Positions 12,078 to 25,565 of a DNA stretch of 64,000 nt are shown one piece after another (within the stretch, counting starts at the first letter, position 1; each line of letters starts with the position of its first letter). The notes below the pieces were generated by a model that was not told where the DNA came from, did no database searches, and was given only the letters and a program-made list of their open reading frames with translations. The position numbers and the translations under genes are program-made. The stretch covers positions 4,487,501-4,551,500 of the forward strand of contig CM029123.1 in the NCBI GenBank assembly GCA_016859345.1, in the 5' to 3' direction. Source of the stretch: Istiophorus platypterus. Its lineage: Eukaryota > Chordata > Actinopteri > Istiophoriformes > Istiophoridae.

Positions 12078-15000
12078 TAACATAAATATGCATGGTTCTC
12101 TGTTAATCATTGTAGAACTGAATACATGTGCCTGACCTCCACTCCCACAATTTGCTATAAATGGATTTAGAAACAACCTCAGTCCCCTCTTTACATGTCA
12201 ATACTTCAGCCTGCGCCAACTTGAAGAGGACCTTTCATTGTAAGAAGGAAAAGTACAGTTTTTGAAAATGTATTGCGCTTGTGAGGTTCTCCAACATGAA
12301 AGCATTATGCACAGCTGTGGCTTTTTGTACTACCCATATCATTAATGCATCACAGGAATAAAAACATCAGCGACAGCTCCTCCGTCTATAATTCCATGTC
12401 TCCACCTAAACCACAACAGCTAATATGTTTTGAAACTAATTTGCTGGCTGGATTATGTTTAACAATGACATATGTCCGACATATTATTCAATGAATGAAT
12501 CCTTACATTTATTAACAGCAGTCACCAGTAGGTAGTTGGGATCCACACCAGCAACAGGGGTTCACATCTGGTTCACATCCGTCTGTTGTCAGACTGATGC
12601 AACCAAAGCAAAAGAAAAAGTATCTGAAGTTATTGTAAACTTTTTTTCTGTATTTAACCAGGCCATGATCTTTCCCCAACTTGAGCATGTACTGTGAGTA
12701 AACATAACCATAAAAAAGTTTAATGACACTGTAGTCACCATAAGTAGATATTGAACTGCAAGATCAGATATATTGGTTGAAAACAGATTTGTTTTCAGTG
12801 AACATTTTACTGATATGTATTAGCATCAAAGTACTGCGACTTGCCAAATATGTAAATTAAAAACATATCCTCAAGTTTAATGCAGTCACAGTTATTTTTC
12901 CTACAAAACATATTTACCACTGCAGTTTATTTGAATTTAATCTCAATTTCTACGAGACAGAGTTTTCAGTGGTGATATCTCACTCATCATTTCTGGACAT
13001 TAGGGAGATGATCAGAGATTAGTTAACAGCGCTCATCCTGAAAGAGACTAGACATGTACTTTAGGGCTTTATAACTTAGAATAAAATGAGAATAAAACAT
13101 TGACACAGGGAAATGATAAACAATAAGCATTTATCCTAAAAGTCTAACTATTCCTTGAGGAATTTGCTAAAATTAATTATAGTAAAAAGAAAGTATTTCA
13201 ATAAAAGATCATATAAAAAAACACTTTTCGTGGCAGCAGTGTCTGCTATGGCAACTATGGATTTTGCATTTATATCTGCCCATGTACAGTATATTTACAT
13301 ACAGTATTTGTTATTGGTTGCAGGTTTTGCTGCCTATCTCTACAACAGGGCAAACAGAAGGTAATGATACTGATGTATCATGTTGCTTGTGCTTTCACTG
13401 CAGACTGCAGCTGATCAGGGGATGGTGGAAAAGATCTGCAGAGCAAGAGAACTTCATCACACTGAGATGAAGGTCATCGATGTGTGAAGTTTCTTCAGGC
13501 AGTCAGAAGCAAAGTTAGCACTCAGGAAGATTACCTTTTAATCTCGGAAAGTGCTTAAAATCACAGATTATCATTTTATAGCCAGTCTTTGCCAACCTAA
13601 AGTCTGATGGTGCTGTTATTAATTTTGTAAATAGTATTGATGTAAAAAATGAAGTACCAACGAAATTTAGTTTAAAAATATTTTTAACTTAGTCTGATGT
13701 AGTGAACATCTGAGGCTCTAACTAGGAAGAAGAGGAGATTTCTGGCCTTATCTGCAATATTGTGCTTGTGTGATGCTCCACAAGGGAAAAGAAAAAAGTT
13801 ACCCACAGACATAAAAATATCGAGGATAGCTTAAAATGAACTTTTATGAAATAGATGTTATGCTCTAAAATAAAATTACTCTAACAACAGAAATATAAAA
13901 ATACACCATAATGCAAAAATGATGTAGTCCATATGTACAGAGAGAACACACAGCATCATCAACATACTGCTTCAATTAATTTAACGGAAAACAGTGTTTT
14001 TACCAGCTGAGTCAAATTATCAGTTGTGGTGATTCGAAGGCCCAGTCACATCATATCTCACATTACTGACTTTGCTTTACAAAAACCACCTCAACAGCCA
14101 CAAGCAAGGCATTGCTCATGTCATCTGCAAATCACAAATCGTAGCTCCTGACGCGAACCGCTGCACAGAAGCCAAGTGCCAAAGGGCTCTGGCCAAAGCC
14201 AGCATCAGACTTTAAAGTGATTTGAAACAGTGAGCAAAGGAGGGGCAGAAATTGCCTCGGAGCTTAACATAGACAGAGCTTCAATCTTCAATGGAATGGA
14301 AAAAAAAGAAAGAAAAAAAGATGAGAAAGGGGCAGAAACAGTAGCATGGCCAGCTCATCCATCATTTTTTTAAAAGGTCAGGATTTTGTAGGTGGAATTG
14401 GGTAGAGCAACGAATTGCAGATGCACCGAACAGCAGGGTATTTTCCGCTGCCATGACCAGCTAAGGAGAGCTCCTTTAAAACACATCTGCCAGTAAACAT
14501 TTTGGCCTGACTCTGGGTCATCTCTCCTGTCTGGACAAGACCCAGCAGAGCGTAAAGATGTACCTGCACAAACCCCAAGACCAACTTAGTCACTCCAGAC
14601 TTTCCTTTTAACCTCCCTGTTTAATTGTTACGATGATAAATAAATATTTCCCGGATTCTGAAGGGTTTTCTCACCTCCTCACTTAAAATTTACCTCCTAA
14701 AATTTCCTTCCTTTTTTGACATCAACAAAAGCTAAATCCATTATTTTTATCGAATCACTCACAGGCAACTCTGATCGTGACAAATACATCAGAAAAAAAA
14801 ACGTTAGTATTGATTTACAAAATACAGTATATCTTAAGCTCAGATGTAAAAAGTGACAAGAAAATGTGGCACTATAACACAGAAAATAAGTAAATAAAAT
14901 GTCATTTTAAATGATATGTAATTATCTAACTACATGTCTCAGAGGTACATTTGGTAAATTAAAGAGGAAATGGGGCAAAGAAATCACCAGCAAGGCCTGT

Positions 15001-16129
15001 CTGATGTTAAGCCCATCAGCAGCTAAGTGCCTCTTTACCTCCTTCAATCACTAGAGACCCAGAAAAAATGACCCTCTGGCATTATGGACCGGGAGAAACA
15101 AACCAAACACACGTCACTCATAAAAGAAACACACTTTTGCAGAATGCACTGTACTTACAGAGGAATTCAGTACAGTCAAATAGCACTTTCTCTTCCACTG
15201 TCAGAGTGATGAAAAGGTTGCTCTCCCAGAGAAAAAAAAATGGCGAGAGGGACAGATGTTAGCTTGGTTATAATTCTCTACATCAGCCCTGTAGATGCCA
15301 CTCAGACACCCCGGGGATCTACAGAAACATCTGGAGAGAATTGTCCACGGGATTGATACAGTACCTAGAGTAATAAAAAATGAATTTCCCTGCCGCGATA
15401 CAAACACAAATGACCTGAGCCATGATGCATTTGCTTAGATCCGCTTTGATCCCCCCGTATCTGTGTCTTCCTCATTCTCCGTCTCATGTGTTTCGTAAGC
15501 AGTGTGCACAGTGTGTTTGAGCAAAGTCCACAATTGCAAAATAGTCCTGTGGATTGTCTCAGTATATGGAAAGACATACTCAAATGACTCACTAGTTAAA
15601 GCCTGGCTGATTCTAAACACCTATTTAAAGGTGTCTTATATCAAATATCAGAATTTAAAAAGCAGATGGGGCATTATTACTTTCCAATAGAGATATAACA
15701 AGCACTAAAGCTGCCGTACAATCTTTGAACAGCCTTTGCACAAGGCTAGACAAGTAAAAGAGAAGTGATACATTAAACATGAATTGTTCGAAGGACACAG
15801 ACTACATAAAAGCATGTGGTGACAGGGTCACAGGCATTGTGTGCAATGTGAGTGGAGGGGACAGATTTGCAGAGGCTTTTAATGTGCACGCTTGTGCTTA
15901 ACATTGTTTAGAGCTCAGTGATTTAAAATTACTACCACAGGGGGTGGCCTGGGGATACTTTTATGATTAGCTGTGGAAAATGTTGCCATTAATACACCTG
16001 GAACTTTAGGGTAGCCACGTCTTTCTTTCTGCTTGGGGAAAAGTACATCAAACTTGGACTTGAACAATTGCTGAGGTGCTGCTTATTCAGATGGTGATGT
16101 TTAAAACTGTGTATCATTTCTGACAGATT
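12073..16129. other. Unique AT-rich DNA, no gene seen
   Basis: No exon or element could be supported. The part 12640-12690 (AACCAGGCCATGATCTTTCC) resembles a decayed fragment of a common fish repeat, too short to call. The blocks 14380-14600 and 15200-15480 are unique and less AT-rich, with short minus-strand open frames lacking domain signatures. Confidence 0.5.
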
Positions 16130-17180
16130 CGGGTTTAACGTCCACATCAGTAATCTCCACCAGTGCTTTTTTTCCCACAGAGGAGCTGCTCTGAGCCATC
16201 AGCGAGGTGTTTAAGTTGTGGCCTTGAAAGTTGTGAGCCCCATTTCAGCTCCTGCTCCACAAATGATTCCTGGGATACGAGTCAGGTTCCACCCTGCCAG
16301 CCCACCTCCAGGGACCTCCTCATTATCTGTCATTAAATGTTTTTAAGTTTGCATAATTGATCTTCTCCGATAAGTCGTCATTGATTTATGGAAGTCTGGG
16401 CTGAAAGAGGAACTGGTTAAAAATTCATAACCCTGCTACGCATCTTCACAATCCATTAGCTGCTCCTGGACCCAGAGTCCTTCCATTGATTGACCTTGTG
16501 CTGAGAATCTCATGGACTTGGCATTTTTCCCCCTTTTATTGCACTGTGGGAAGAGTTATGTTTTAGCTTTTTCCCCAGATAGGTCTTGCTTTGATTTTCT
16601 CTCTTTCTATTGCTGTATGTCGTTCTCTCTGTCTCACCCTCCCTCTGTATCTCTGCTTCGGTTTCTCCATCTAAACTGAAGACCTTACTCGGAGACGATG
16701 AATAAATAAAGCATGTTCCATAAACAGCTTTCCACTATTATTTAAGCTTCCAAGACCTCGCACTCTGACAGCCTCCTTTCCCTGCCATCAAATTCAAGTG
16801 TGTAAATTTTCTAAAAGGCTCTGAATGTTTTATGATGATTTCAGGGAATGATGGAGTAATAGCTGAATAGTGAAGCTATTACTTTTAATATTTATATTGA
16901 GTGCTTTGAATCATTAATGTGACAGGATGTAAAATCAGAGCTGCGGGACGTATGTACTTCACAACCACAGCCACTTGGCAAAAAATATTTGTTTTCCTGA
17001 GCAGCCCGTTCCAAACTGTTGTGAGCTACCCATCAGGGCATGAGGGTGACGCTCTTTTCCATCAATTTTAATCCCACCTTGAAAAAAGGCAGTTCTTGGA
17101 AAGCATTACTTCGAATATGGAGAATGTCTGAAGAAGAGTCGCAACAAATCTTTCAGTGTGTTGTGTTTATAATTCAGAGG
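16130..17180. promoter_or_regulatory. Candidate conserved non-coding block
   Basis: The block is unique, repeat-free and of balanced composition between AT-rich flanks. It contains homeodomain-type cores (TAAT/ATTA), a GTTTGCATAATTGATC stretch near 16350 and a TGATTGACC PBX-like site near 16490. This pattern is typical of developmental enhancers in vertebrate gene deserts, but conservation cannot be seen from one sequence. It is an inference only. Confidence 0.3.
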
Positions 17181-20100
17181 TCAAGCCGTCACAATGCCAT
17201 ATGAGGCTCTAACAGTAAAATGTATGGAAGCCTGTTTATGCCCGGAAAAGAAAAAAAGGAAAGGAAATTTTAGAAGTGACAAAATAAACATTGTATTCAG
17301 TGTCTTAGGATTTTTTTTTCAAAAGAGTAAGAAAAAAAACTTATGATGACTATTTTGATCTATTTTCATCACTGACGTTTTGATAAGTAAAACTGTGAGG
17401 TAGAGAGCCAAATTTTCAATCACATTTTTAGTATCTCAAGATTTTGACTTAAAAACTCAATATGATTTCACAACTATTACAAATTTTTAATATTGTTATA
17501 GAATTACTGTTTAAAGTTTTGAAAGCTTAGAAAGTCATTGTGCTTAGGAAATATTTACCAAGATTCATTTTTATTTTATTTTTGGCATACCTAACCTAAA
17601 TTCTTAATTTTTTTTCTTAGTGGAAATGACCACCATTAAATTGCTAATCATGCTCATCATGTTGCACCATTTATTAGAAAATAGAAATTTCACATAATTG
17701 AACTGTTTTTATGAAATTTTGTATAATTTAGTGGAGAATAAAACCACAAGTGAATGACAGAACATTTTATCATATAATTTTGATTAATCATATTATACAT
17801 TTTTCAAAGTAAATCATAGTTCTTACTTATTATTGGGACCTAAACTGTCAAATGTTTAATTTATCATCTCATATGTGCTAATTTGTAACTCACAATTTTA
17901 AGCTTCCATACAAATTTTCTCAAGGAGAATTTCACTGTTTATGTATATATAAAAGTTTTTCATTTATGTTACAGTTGAGTCCTAAAGTATCCGCCCATGA
18001 TCTTTCTATGCACTCACAGTTACAAATTGTCCTGTTGCCATTCACTTGGCAAAGTTCATCTAAAACAGATTGTAATTAATATTACTTACATTTCCAGAAA
18101 GGCAAAGTTAGCCAGAGGGGAAACCAAATCCAAGATTTGCTCATGACATCAGTTATCAGGTGGCCTTATTCCGATGCTTTGGTGGAGGTTATAGTCTGGG
18201 GTCTTCACAGATTTGTAGCTTTGGTTTGGTGTTGTTTTGTCCCTTTGGCACAGGGAGCTTTAGACAGTGTATCTTCTGCTATGTGGAGCTTGGCAGTTAA
18301 AGGCCAGTTTATTCTTGCGGGTATCAGGCAGCCTTGTCCTGAGGGAACGAACGCTTTCATGCACAGTTAGTGCACTTGACTCAGCGTGGAGATGCTTTCA
18401 GATGGAAAAGCCATGTTTAGAGGACATCTTATGAGACATTAAAGCACTACTGTTCATTGTTTTAGCTCTTCCTAAATGTCACTTTTGTCTCCTGAGCCTG
18501 CCCTTCACCACAAGGTTGTGGGACACGTCACAGAGATAGGCCTTTTCCCTGCTCCAACTTTGAAAAGAGAAATAGAATATAAACACACTGCTCCGGCCAT
18601 TACTGTCATCTTCAGCTGTTGACTTTTAATGCAATATTTATTGAAAGGAAAACAAGACAAATCAGACAAATCATGGCATCTTCAGGACAGACTGTCACTC
18701 AGTTCTTGCTTCATTTTCCTCAGTTACTTTTTTGACATTTTGCATGTCTTTTTCTGATTAGTTCAGATAAATGACAACATTAGTGGGGACACACTTGATT
18801 GATATATGATTATTGTTAACAGTATGGCAGACTAAAAAAGAAAAATAAGCAAGTTTCTCCTGATATTTACTTCATGTTATGACTGTTTCTGTTCAGATAT
18901 CATCAAATATCAATCCCACTTTCTAAAAATAACAAACACAGTGCCAAAATAGTCGCATCTGTAAAGAAAGAGAACGTTTAATAAAATGGAGGCTGCTCTG
19001 TTTGTACTGATGTGTTTATGGCCTTGAACTGACAAAGATATCTGTCAGTGGGCTCTCTTATAAATTTTCAGTCTTAATAGAACCTTTCAGCACTGGAAGC
19101 TGACAGAAACCGGAAATGCATAAACAACAATATACAATACATAGCTAAAGGGGGGAGAGGGGACAAAGATGAGCTGAATTCAATAACTCTCATTTCTCTT
19201 TTAAGTTTATGTTTATCCAATTAGAATAGAAATTGAAAACAGAGGGTTGCGGACTGTCGCTGGTGGATCTGCTGACCCAGACAGTGAGTGAGGGGGAGTT
19301 TCAAAATGAAATTAGATTTGCAACAAGTGTTCAGGTGTGTGCCCCTTCCCTCCGCTCAGTAATGCTGTTTTAGGTGAGCAGTAATGACTTGTGTGGATTC
19401 AAATTGTAGTATAATTGAGAAATAGATGCCGTGACTGGAACAGATATTTCATATAGACTTCTCCTCAGACTTCTGTGAATGGGTGTGTGTTTGGGTAAAT
19501 CTATATTTATGGGGACTGATTTTGACGTAGAGACATTTTTGGATTTATTTTCTAGCTATTATATAAGGTGATTTCCAGGGTTACCATAGATTCTGGTTAT
19601 GGGTGTGGTTAATGATAAAGCCCCAAGGGTATTATAACACAATACAATGTCCAAAAGAGCCTTCAATTCTGAACTGCAGCCAACACTATCTTTCCATCTT
19701 ATCTCCTCTTCATATATGTTAGCCACTATGTACTACTCAATATTTTACTTTGGCTGGTCATAATTTTTTAGTCTTCTAGGCCACTAGAGTGGACTGACTT
19801 TGCTTCAAATGTAGAATCAGTGGGTTTACATGCAGAATGGTGAAGTCCTTTTCGTCAGTGCTGTTGCTACCATCAGTGCTGTCTGTGGGCTTAAAGCTAC
19901 AATTACTGGCACACATTAGTCTTTCCTTGCTTTACTCTTTAGCCGCTACTATCATGACACTTTTTTTTTTACCACCTGTAGCTGGCATTCACTGTTATTT
20001 ACTCCCATGACTATTATGACAAATTTAAGTGCCAACCTAAGCATAGTAATATAACCCATAAGCACTATATTTGTATCTGCAGTATATCAACCACACTTCA

Positions 20101-20780
20101 GCCAAACATCTGAAAACATAAATCCTCTCTTTTTGTAAATGACAAATTAGGCTCTATCGAAAATTAACATTTTTATGATAAATCTATACAAATCTATTCA
20201 ACACTCCAATTGCACATGATAAGGGGGGGGAAATTAAGCATTTCTACAACTGGAATGTGAAAATGTGATCATTGGAACAATTAAGCATCCCAAATACTGT
20301 AGCTGTGTATAGCTGTGTCAGAGAAGGTGTAGAGCCCCATGCTGACATGACAGGCCCATCTTAGATACTGTCTAGGCCTGCTCTCTCTCGCCCATGTCTT
20401 ACTCCTGTCTTCCTGTCTCACCTTAAACAGTGTTACCTCTGACTCTGTGTGCACACAATAAAAGAACATACTTACTTTACACAGTTCTGTGACACTGACA
20501 CGCTTCTTCCTCTGTCTTACAAGTCATACAGTACATGCACATACATACATGAATGCATACAGGAAGATGTATCAAGGTCTAGATAAGCTAGTGGCCTCTA
20601 GAGGCTGCAATAGTCATTTTCCGACATAATACAAACTTGTTCAGTGGACAGAATATAGCAATGATTTTGCTGATCCTGAAGCCTTACTGATCATGGGGTT
20701 ATAGAAATTTAACATCAGTCGTTGCACTAGAGGAAAGCATTTCAGGTCATTAAACTCAAAACGGTGTATTCCCTTGAGAT
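17181..20780. other. AT-rich unique DNA, no gene seen
   Basis: Very AT-rich from 17220 to 18000. The rest is unremarkable. A stretch near 17985 (CAGTTGAGTCCTAAAGTATC) faintly resembles a Tc1 end, but no partner end was found. No exon is supported. Confidence 0.55.
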
Positions 20781-21000
20781 CATGAATGTGCTTTGCAGAT
20801 ATGATATGAAACCTACCTGTTAGTTGTTTTATTTTTCCTGTGTAGATTGGGGAAATTTGTTCTGATGCTGGAGCTAGAGGAAAGTCACAGACATGTTAGG
20901 GATTCATCTTCAGGTGACTGTAAATATCAACAGCAATTTCATGGAAATCCAGTGGTTACTTTTTAATTAAACTTATCATGCAACAAAGTTTTGGTCAAGT
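20781..21000 (-). repeat. Fragment of a common dispersed fish repeat, antisense
   Basis: Phrases such as GATCATGAATGTGCTTTGCA, GGAGCTAGAGGAAAGTCACA, GGGATTCATCTTCAGG and AATTTCATGGAAATCCAGTG in this order match the reverse complement of a high-copy percomorph repeat. Its sense text contains blocks like 'TTTCATGGTCCCCAGAGGATGA'-type phrases. The same family appears in sense orientation at 51.9-52.3 kb in this window. Class is unknown to me; no coding capacity. Confidence 0.5.
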
Positions 21001-21008
21001 GGAAATAA

Positions 21009-21090
21009 GATTTTTTTTTTAATCTTCTTTGTTGAGGGTTTTTTTTTTTGTTGTTGTTTTTGTTTTTTTTGTTGTTGTTGTTTTTTGCCG
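21009..21090. repeat. T-rich / (GTT)n low-complexity tract
   Basis: T runs interleaved with GTTGTTG units. It sits between two dispersed-repeat fragments and may be the low-complexity tail of one of them. Confidence 0.85.
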
Positions 21091-21109
21091 CTGAGGGCAG
21101 TGCAACCCT

Positions 21110-21450
21110 CTGTAAACACAACACTGACATATTCCCAGTTTATAAATTTGAATAAATAGTGGATGTGTCAGCAAGCAGTTGCCTATTTACACATCCAGTA
21201 GATATAGAGAAATATTAGGATTAATTTCTAATTTGTTTTTTTGCTCACCTGGTGAATTTAAGGTCAAAATTCAGTTTCATATGATCACGTCCTCACTTTA
21301 GATCTATTTTGACCCCCCCCCCAACTTTTAGCAAAAAACATCTGCCTGCTGGGGCTAGAAACAACCTTGATCATAGTGGTGAGCAGTGTTGGGGAGTGGC
21401 AGTGCTACATGTATTAGGGCTACTAGTTTGATTACATAGAAATGCAGTGC
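21110..21450 (+). repeat. Dispersed fish repeat fragment
   Basis: The core text CAGCAAGCAGTTGCCTATTT, then ACACATCCAG, AGAGAAATATTAGGATTAAT and CTGCTGGGGCTAGAAACAAC follows the order of a common percomorph dispersed repeat. A second, shorter copy sharing GCAAGCAGTAGCCTATATAC lies at about 53985 in this window. The right end (GTGTTGGGGAGTGGCAGTG) resembles the start of another fish repeat containing GTGTTGGGGAGTAACTAGTT. Class uncertain. Confidence 0.5.
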
Positions 21451-21999
21451 AGACTAGAGTCTCCTACTTCAAAAATATTGATTTTAGATGTTTTAATTTG
21501 GATTCTTCTCCAGTAGATGTACGGTCAAGGGTCACCAAATGAAGCAATGCTTTGAATACCATGACTATCTATAAAACATTTCATTTAACCTGGTCACTTT
21601 TCATTGTAAAGAACATAGCGTAGCATTTGTCCATTGTCTTGTGCCTATCTTTAGGCCTCTATTGCTGCTAGCAGTGCAAAGATCTACCACGAAACACCGA
21701 CTCCATCTGCCTCAGAGACAGCACATGGTTCTATAGTGCTTTTGCTGCTGATACACTCAGTGCTCATTTACAAGCATAATTAGATATTTTCATCATGCTT
21801 ACATGGCAGGACTAATTAGTGGGTTTGTTTAATTACTGCCATTGTGTTGTGAATGTCTACTGAGGTCTATTATATACTCCCAAGGTCTTTTTAATATTCA
21901 GGTGCAAAAACATTGTCAACATCCTCTGAGAAGCAGCCAGAAAGATTTCTTATCGATCCAGTGCATGTGATACATGCAGGCCTCTTTGTGAAGCCACGC
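21451..21999. other. Unique DNA, no gene seen
   Basis: No repeat, exon or clear regulatory motif recognised. Confidence 0.55.
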
Positions 22000-23070
22000 T
22001 GCACTTTATACAGATGGATGATTGACAGGCTCTTGTATTTCCTCAGAAGAGTGTGAACCAGTGAACCTGGTTAATAAAACATTAGAAGTGCCTGAGAGGC
22101 CCGGCTGAAACGAGGGGCGGGGGGAGAAGGGGTCACTGGTGTTCAACCACCATCACGGCCTCAGAGTGAGCGCAGGATCTCCCCATCCTCCAAAGCACAT
22201 CACAGGGGGTCCATGTGGCCTCATTAAAATCAAGGAGATCACATGTAAGGACCAGAGGAAGAGGGCTAGTCCCAGCTCAAAGCGCCTAGACTCCCAGGGC
22301 ATTACTCTTTGAGGAAGCGCCACTGGAGAACACAGGGATAAAGCCTCAAACCGTTAAAACAATGGACATTTAACACAGCCTTTGCACTCTCCCTTCTCCA
22401 GGACTCATTCAGCTAATGCTTCAAAGATAGCGCCGCTGCAGCAATGGAGCTACCCTGACTCGGATTGGAAGTGAGCCGTGTCAAGTTCACCTGATTTGAT
22501 TTCTTAGATAACCTTGTTGGATGGAGAGATAAAGGCTGGCAGCAAGCTCTGTTATGTGGTGGTCTGAGCCCTCTTTGTTTTGGATCCACTCCATACTCTG
22601 AGACACTCACAGATCTGTTAGATCCGCTGTTTTCCACATAAACAATAGTCTTTTTCATTCTATTCATTACCAAGGAGAAAAACACTGATATATGCAGCTA
22701 AACTGCATAATTGGGCCTTGGATGGGCCTTTTTTTTTATTGAACTATTTATTTTTCATGATATCTCAATAATTTACATGGTTGATTGTGTAAAGAGTGGG
22801 GGAAGAGTGAGCTGTTAGGCCCATTTTCTAAGTCATTGCATTTGTTCAGCTGTCTGCCTCACTGTCGCACGCATTTCATCTTTTCCCTCCTTTATTTACT
22901 CTGGTCTTTGGACGCCTTCCTAGTCATGTATTAAAGCTTTGCAGCTTGGCGATGACAGTGTGGCTGTCAGAGTGGGGGGTGCCGTTGTGCATCATCACTG
23001 CCTTTAATGGCTTGCATCAAGTTCTGACAAGGCTACTTAAAGCAATGGGCTTAGCAAAATGAGGGCCGGG
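22000..23070. promoter_or_regulatory. Candidate conserved non-coding block
   Basis: A kilobase of unique, relatively GC-rich sequence without recognised repeats, sitting between repeat debris and AT-rich DNA. It begins with a perfect PBX/MEIS-type site (22019-22028). Short open frames (such as minus strand 22685-22413) show no domain and are taken as chance. The enhancer interpretation is an inference. Confidence 0.35.
22019..22028 (+). promoter_or_regulatory. PBX-MEIS/PREP composite motif
   Basis: TGATTGACAG is an exact match to the consensus of PBX with MEIS/PREP TALE homeodomain heterodimers. A 10-mer occurs by chance in large genomes, so this supports the block around it only weakly. Confidence 0.35.
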
Positions 23071-24987
23071 CAGCTGGTGCACCTTGGGATAAATAAACCG
23101 CTTATTTTTGTTTTAGTCATATATTTTCAGTAAGTAGCAGGCCCCTGTCATCGGTCATACTTATAACTGACTTTCCTGCTTAAAGAAGAGGGTCAGAACC
23201 TACTATACAAGACAGTGTTGTTTGAGAACATTTACCATGTTGAGATGTCATTAAAAAGCGGCTGTCAGACTTAGGGGCACTCTCTGACCAGGTCTGCAGT
23301 GAGAACACCCATAATGAGTGGGTGGCACATGGCGAGGAGGAGGGTGTGTGCCCGTTTGTTTATGGATACAGTCTAAGAAAGCACTTGTTTGGGGGACAAG
23401 GGTTCACAGTAAGCAGAGGGTAATTATGCTCCATCCGGTGGCTTCGGGATGCTTCACAAAACCTGACACAGGAGGGCAGGTGTGCCAGGCGAACAGGGAG
23501 AGGGAGCAAGAGAGGGTGGGGGGAGGACACAGGAACAAACAGTGGTGACACTGATATTACGGTGCTGGCAAATACGCACACATACACACACCCGCCACAA
23601 AACACACACCATCCGTGTAACTGGCATGTGCCCCAGGAAGGCAGGAATGCCAGGGAGAGAGGAAGCAGCAGAGTTAATTAGGGCTTGGATACACACTCTT
23701 AGGGCTCTCACACCTCACTCACCTCCAGCCTGCTTCCTTCCTGTCATTGTTCCCTGCAGTTCAGCCAGGGAGACACACACAACAAGATGGCCCCCAAATA
23801 GCTGCTCCCTCTATGACAAGTTTACCTCAGTAGTGTTGGAAGGAGCATAGGATAAGACTGTGTGTGTCTCTGTGCGTGTGTGTGCATGGCTCGGTAGCTG
23901 GGTGTGTGTTCGGTTCTTCTTTAACCGTTATTACTTGAAGAGCAAAAACGTGGGGACTCCAGCTGTTTATTTACTCATTACCCAATTATCACTCTCGCGA
24001 CTAGACGACACTGGAACAGCAAAACCTTCCTGTGAGAACAGAAGTGCGGATCATTCTACAAGTTGAGTACACACTTGCCCCAGTTGCAAGGAATAGATGT
24101 GAGACATAAGGCAAGAGGTGTGTGGCATTGTGTCAGGAAACAATATGACATATTTTGGACTGTAAGCCGCTATTGAGACACCTTACTCAGTGTTCTGAAT
24201 TTATCCTATCTATTTAGAAACTGTACCCTGCGTATATAGTGTGGATGTAGGCAGAAGTATAGAGTTCCTGTTTGCAATTCTGTCTCCTACAAATTACCTG
24301 TTTATACAGGTTATTTGCCTTTAATATGTTTTGGAAGAAACATAATTACTGCATGCCTTTCTTATAAAACACTCATAAGCTATATTTACTTTGAAAGAGT
24401 GATTTGTAGCTATAATCTTCACATACACTATCAACACTCCACCCCAATTTTTCAGTTTAAAAATACTTGCAACTTTGAGCTAATAGGAAGCTAATATGAA
24501 GCTTCAGCAGTCTGAGTAAGCCACATTAAGTGGGTGTCTACATTAGTCACTTGTGGCTTAACTGCCGGTGAAACTTCCCAGCAACCAACCTACTAGGAAG
24601 TATTCTCCACCATGTCTCTTCATTTCTGCACAAAAAGAGGGCTGTGGATTTCATCCTCTATTAAAAATTGTTAGCTATCCCTTCACTATCTGCGGGTTTA
24701 TTTTGCCATTGTTAAAATAGTTAGGAATCAATGAGCAGAACTACTTCATAGTTTTTCAGCAATTTAGATTCCTGTATAAGCCAAAAGAACACACAACCCA
24801 CATGGATTATTATATCTACAATATCTCTTTTGGCATGTCAGAAAATGTGTCACATCACAATCACTTCACTGCAAAAACTGAGAGGTAAATACAGTGACTA
24901 ATAAATCTTTCTGTGACTGCAAGTGACTGTGAGAACCTTATTTAGCTTGAGTAAGGTTAGGGAAACAGTGATTATGAAATACTCAGC
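23071..24987. other. Unique DNA with CA-rich and GT-rich patches, no gene seen
   Basis: Degenerate CA repeats at about 23575-23610 and GT repeats at 23855-23900. The plus-strand frame 23482-23850 is open for 122 codons but rich in threonine/histidine from the CA repeat, and the opposite strand is equally open, so it is not called. The part 24420-24700 has phrases reminiscent of dispersed fish repeats but could not be assigned. Confidence 0.5.
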
Positions 24988-24990
24988 ATG

Positions 24991-25003
24991 TGCCCTCTAG
25001 TGC
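24991..25003 (-). promoter_or_regulatory. CTCF-like core motif, minus orientation
   Basis: The plus strand reads TGCCCTCTAGTGC, the reverse complement of a CTCF core of the type CCA(C/G)(C/T)AG(A/G)GGGCA, with one end mismatch. CTCF sites can anchor chromatin loops. No occupancy evidence. Confidence 0.3.
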
Positions 25004-25429
25004 TGCAATTAGCTACGACTTTCTCACCGAAGACCGTAATTCTTTTCTACAGTGCTTTGAGTTGAGCTGTATTTTCCTGGCTCTGGGCAGCAGCTCTGTT
25101 CTTTATTTTAACAGTGTACCCATCAAAGTAACTGCTAGGATCTTGAAACATGGCAACATCACTAAAAATTGGTCAAGAAGAAACAAGAAAAACAAGTGGT
25201 TAGATGATCAGATGGATTGTAAACATGCCAATAGTCTAGTCAGATAAGCTACCACTTGATTTGAAAGTTGTTCTGAAAGTGGGTGTAAAGTCTGGAGTAA
25301 TCTCTTACTGCATATAAACATGCGTGTGCTAAGCAATATCAGGTACAGCTGGGCAAGGCTGAACCAGGGAGTCAGTCAGTAGACTGTGTTGTAATTAGAC
25401 AATTGCTATAGCAAGATATTATCACGTTA

Positions 25430-25565
25430 GAACATAAACTTTTCTTGTTATAACAATAAACTATTTGTTATAACGTGAACACTTATGTTGTTATATTGTG
25501 AAACAATAAATTTTATCATTTATAACATCGTTATACTGCAGTTAAAATCTATTATCATAGAAATG
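25430..25565. repeat. GTTATAAC-rich dispersed repeat piece, left part
   Basis: Two exact copies of the palindromic octamer GTTATAAC (25447-25454, 25467-25474) occur with near copies such as GTTATATT, TTATAACATC and GTTATACT. Similar text recurs at 26510-26580. I recall TTATAACG-rich short repeats from fish genomes. The two pieces may be one element split by other sequence. Confidence 0.45.

Noticed and set aside
17985..18010. Possible Tc1 terminal repeat (CAGTTGAGTCCTAAAGTATC)
   Set aside because: Similarity is weak and no matching opposite end was found within a plausible distance.
23482..23850. 122-codon plus-strand frame
   Set aside because: Composition is dictated by CA repeats; the opposite strand is open as well.
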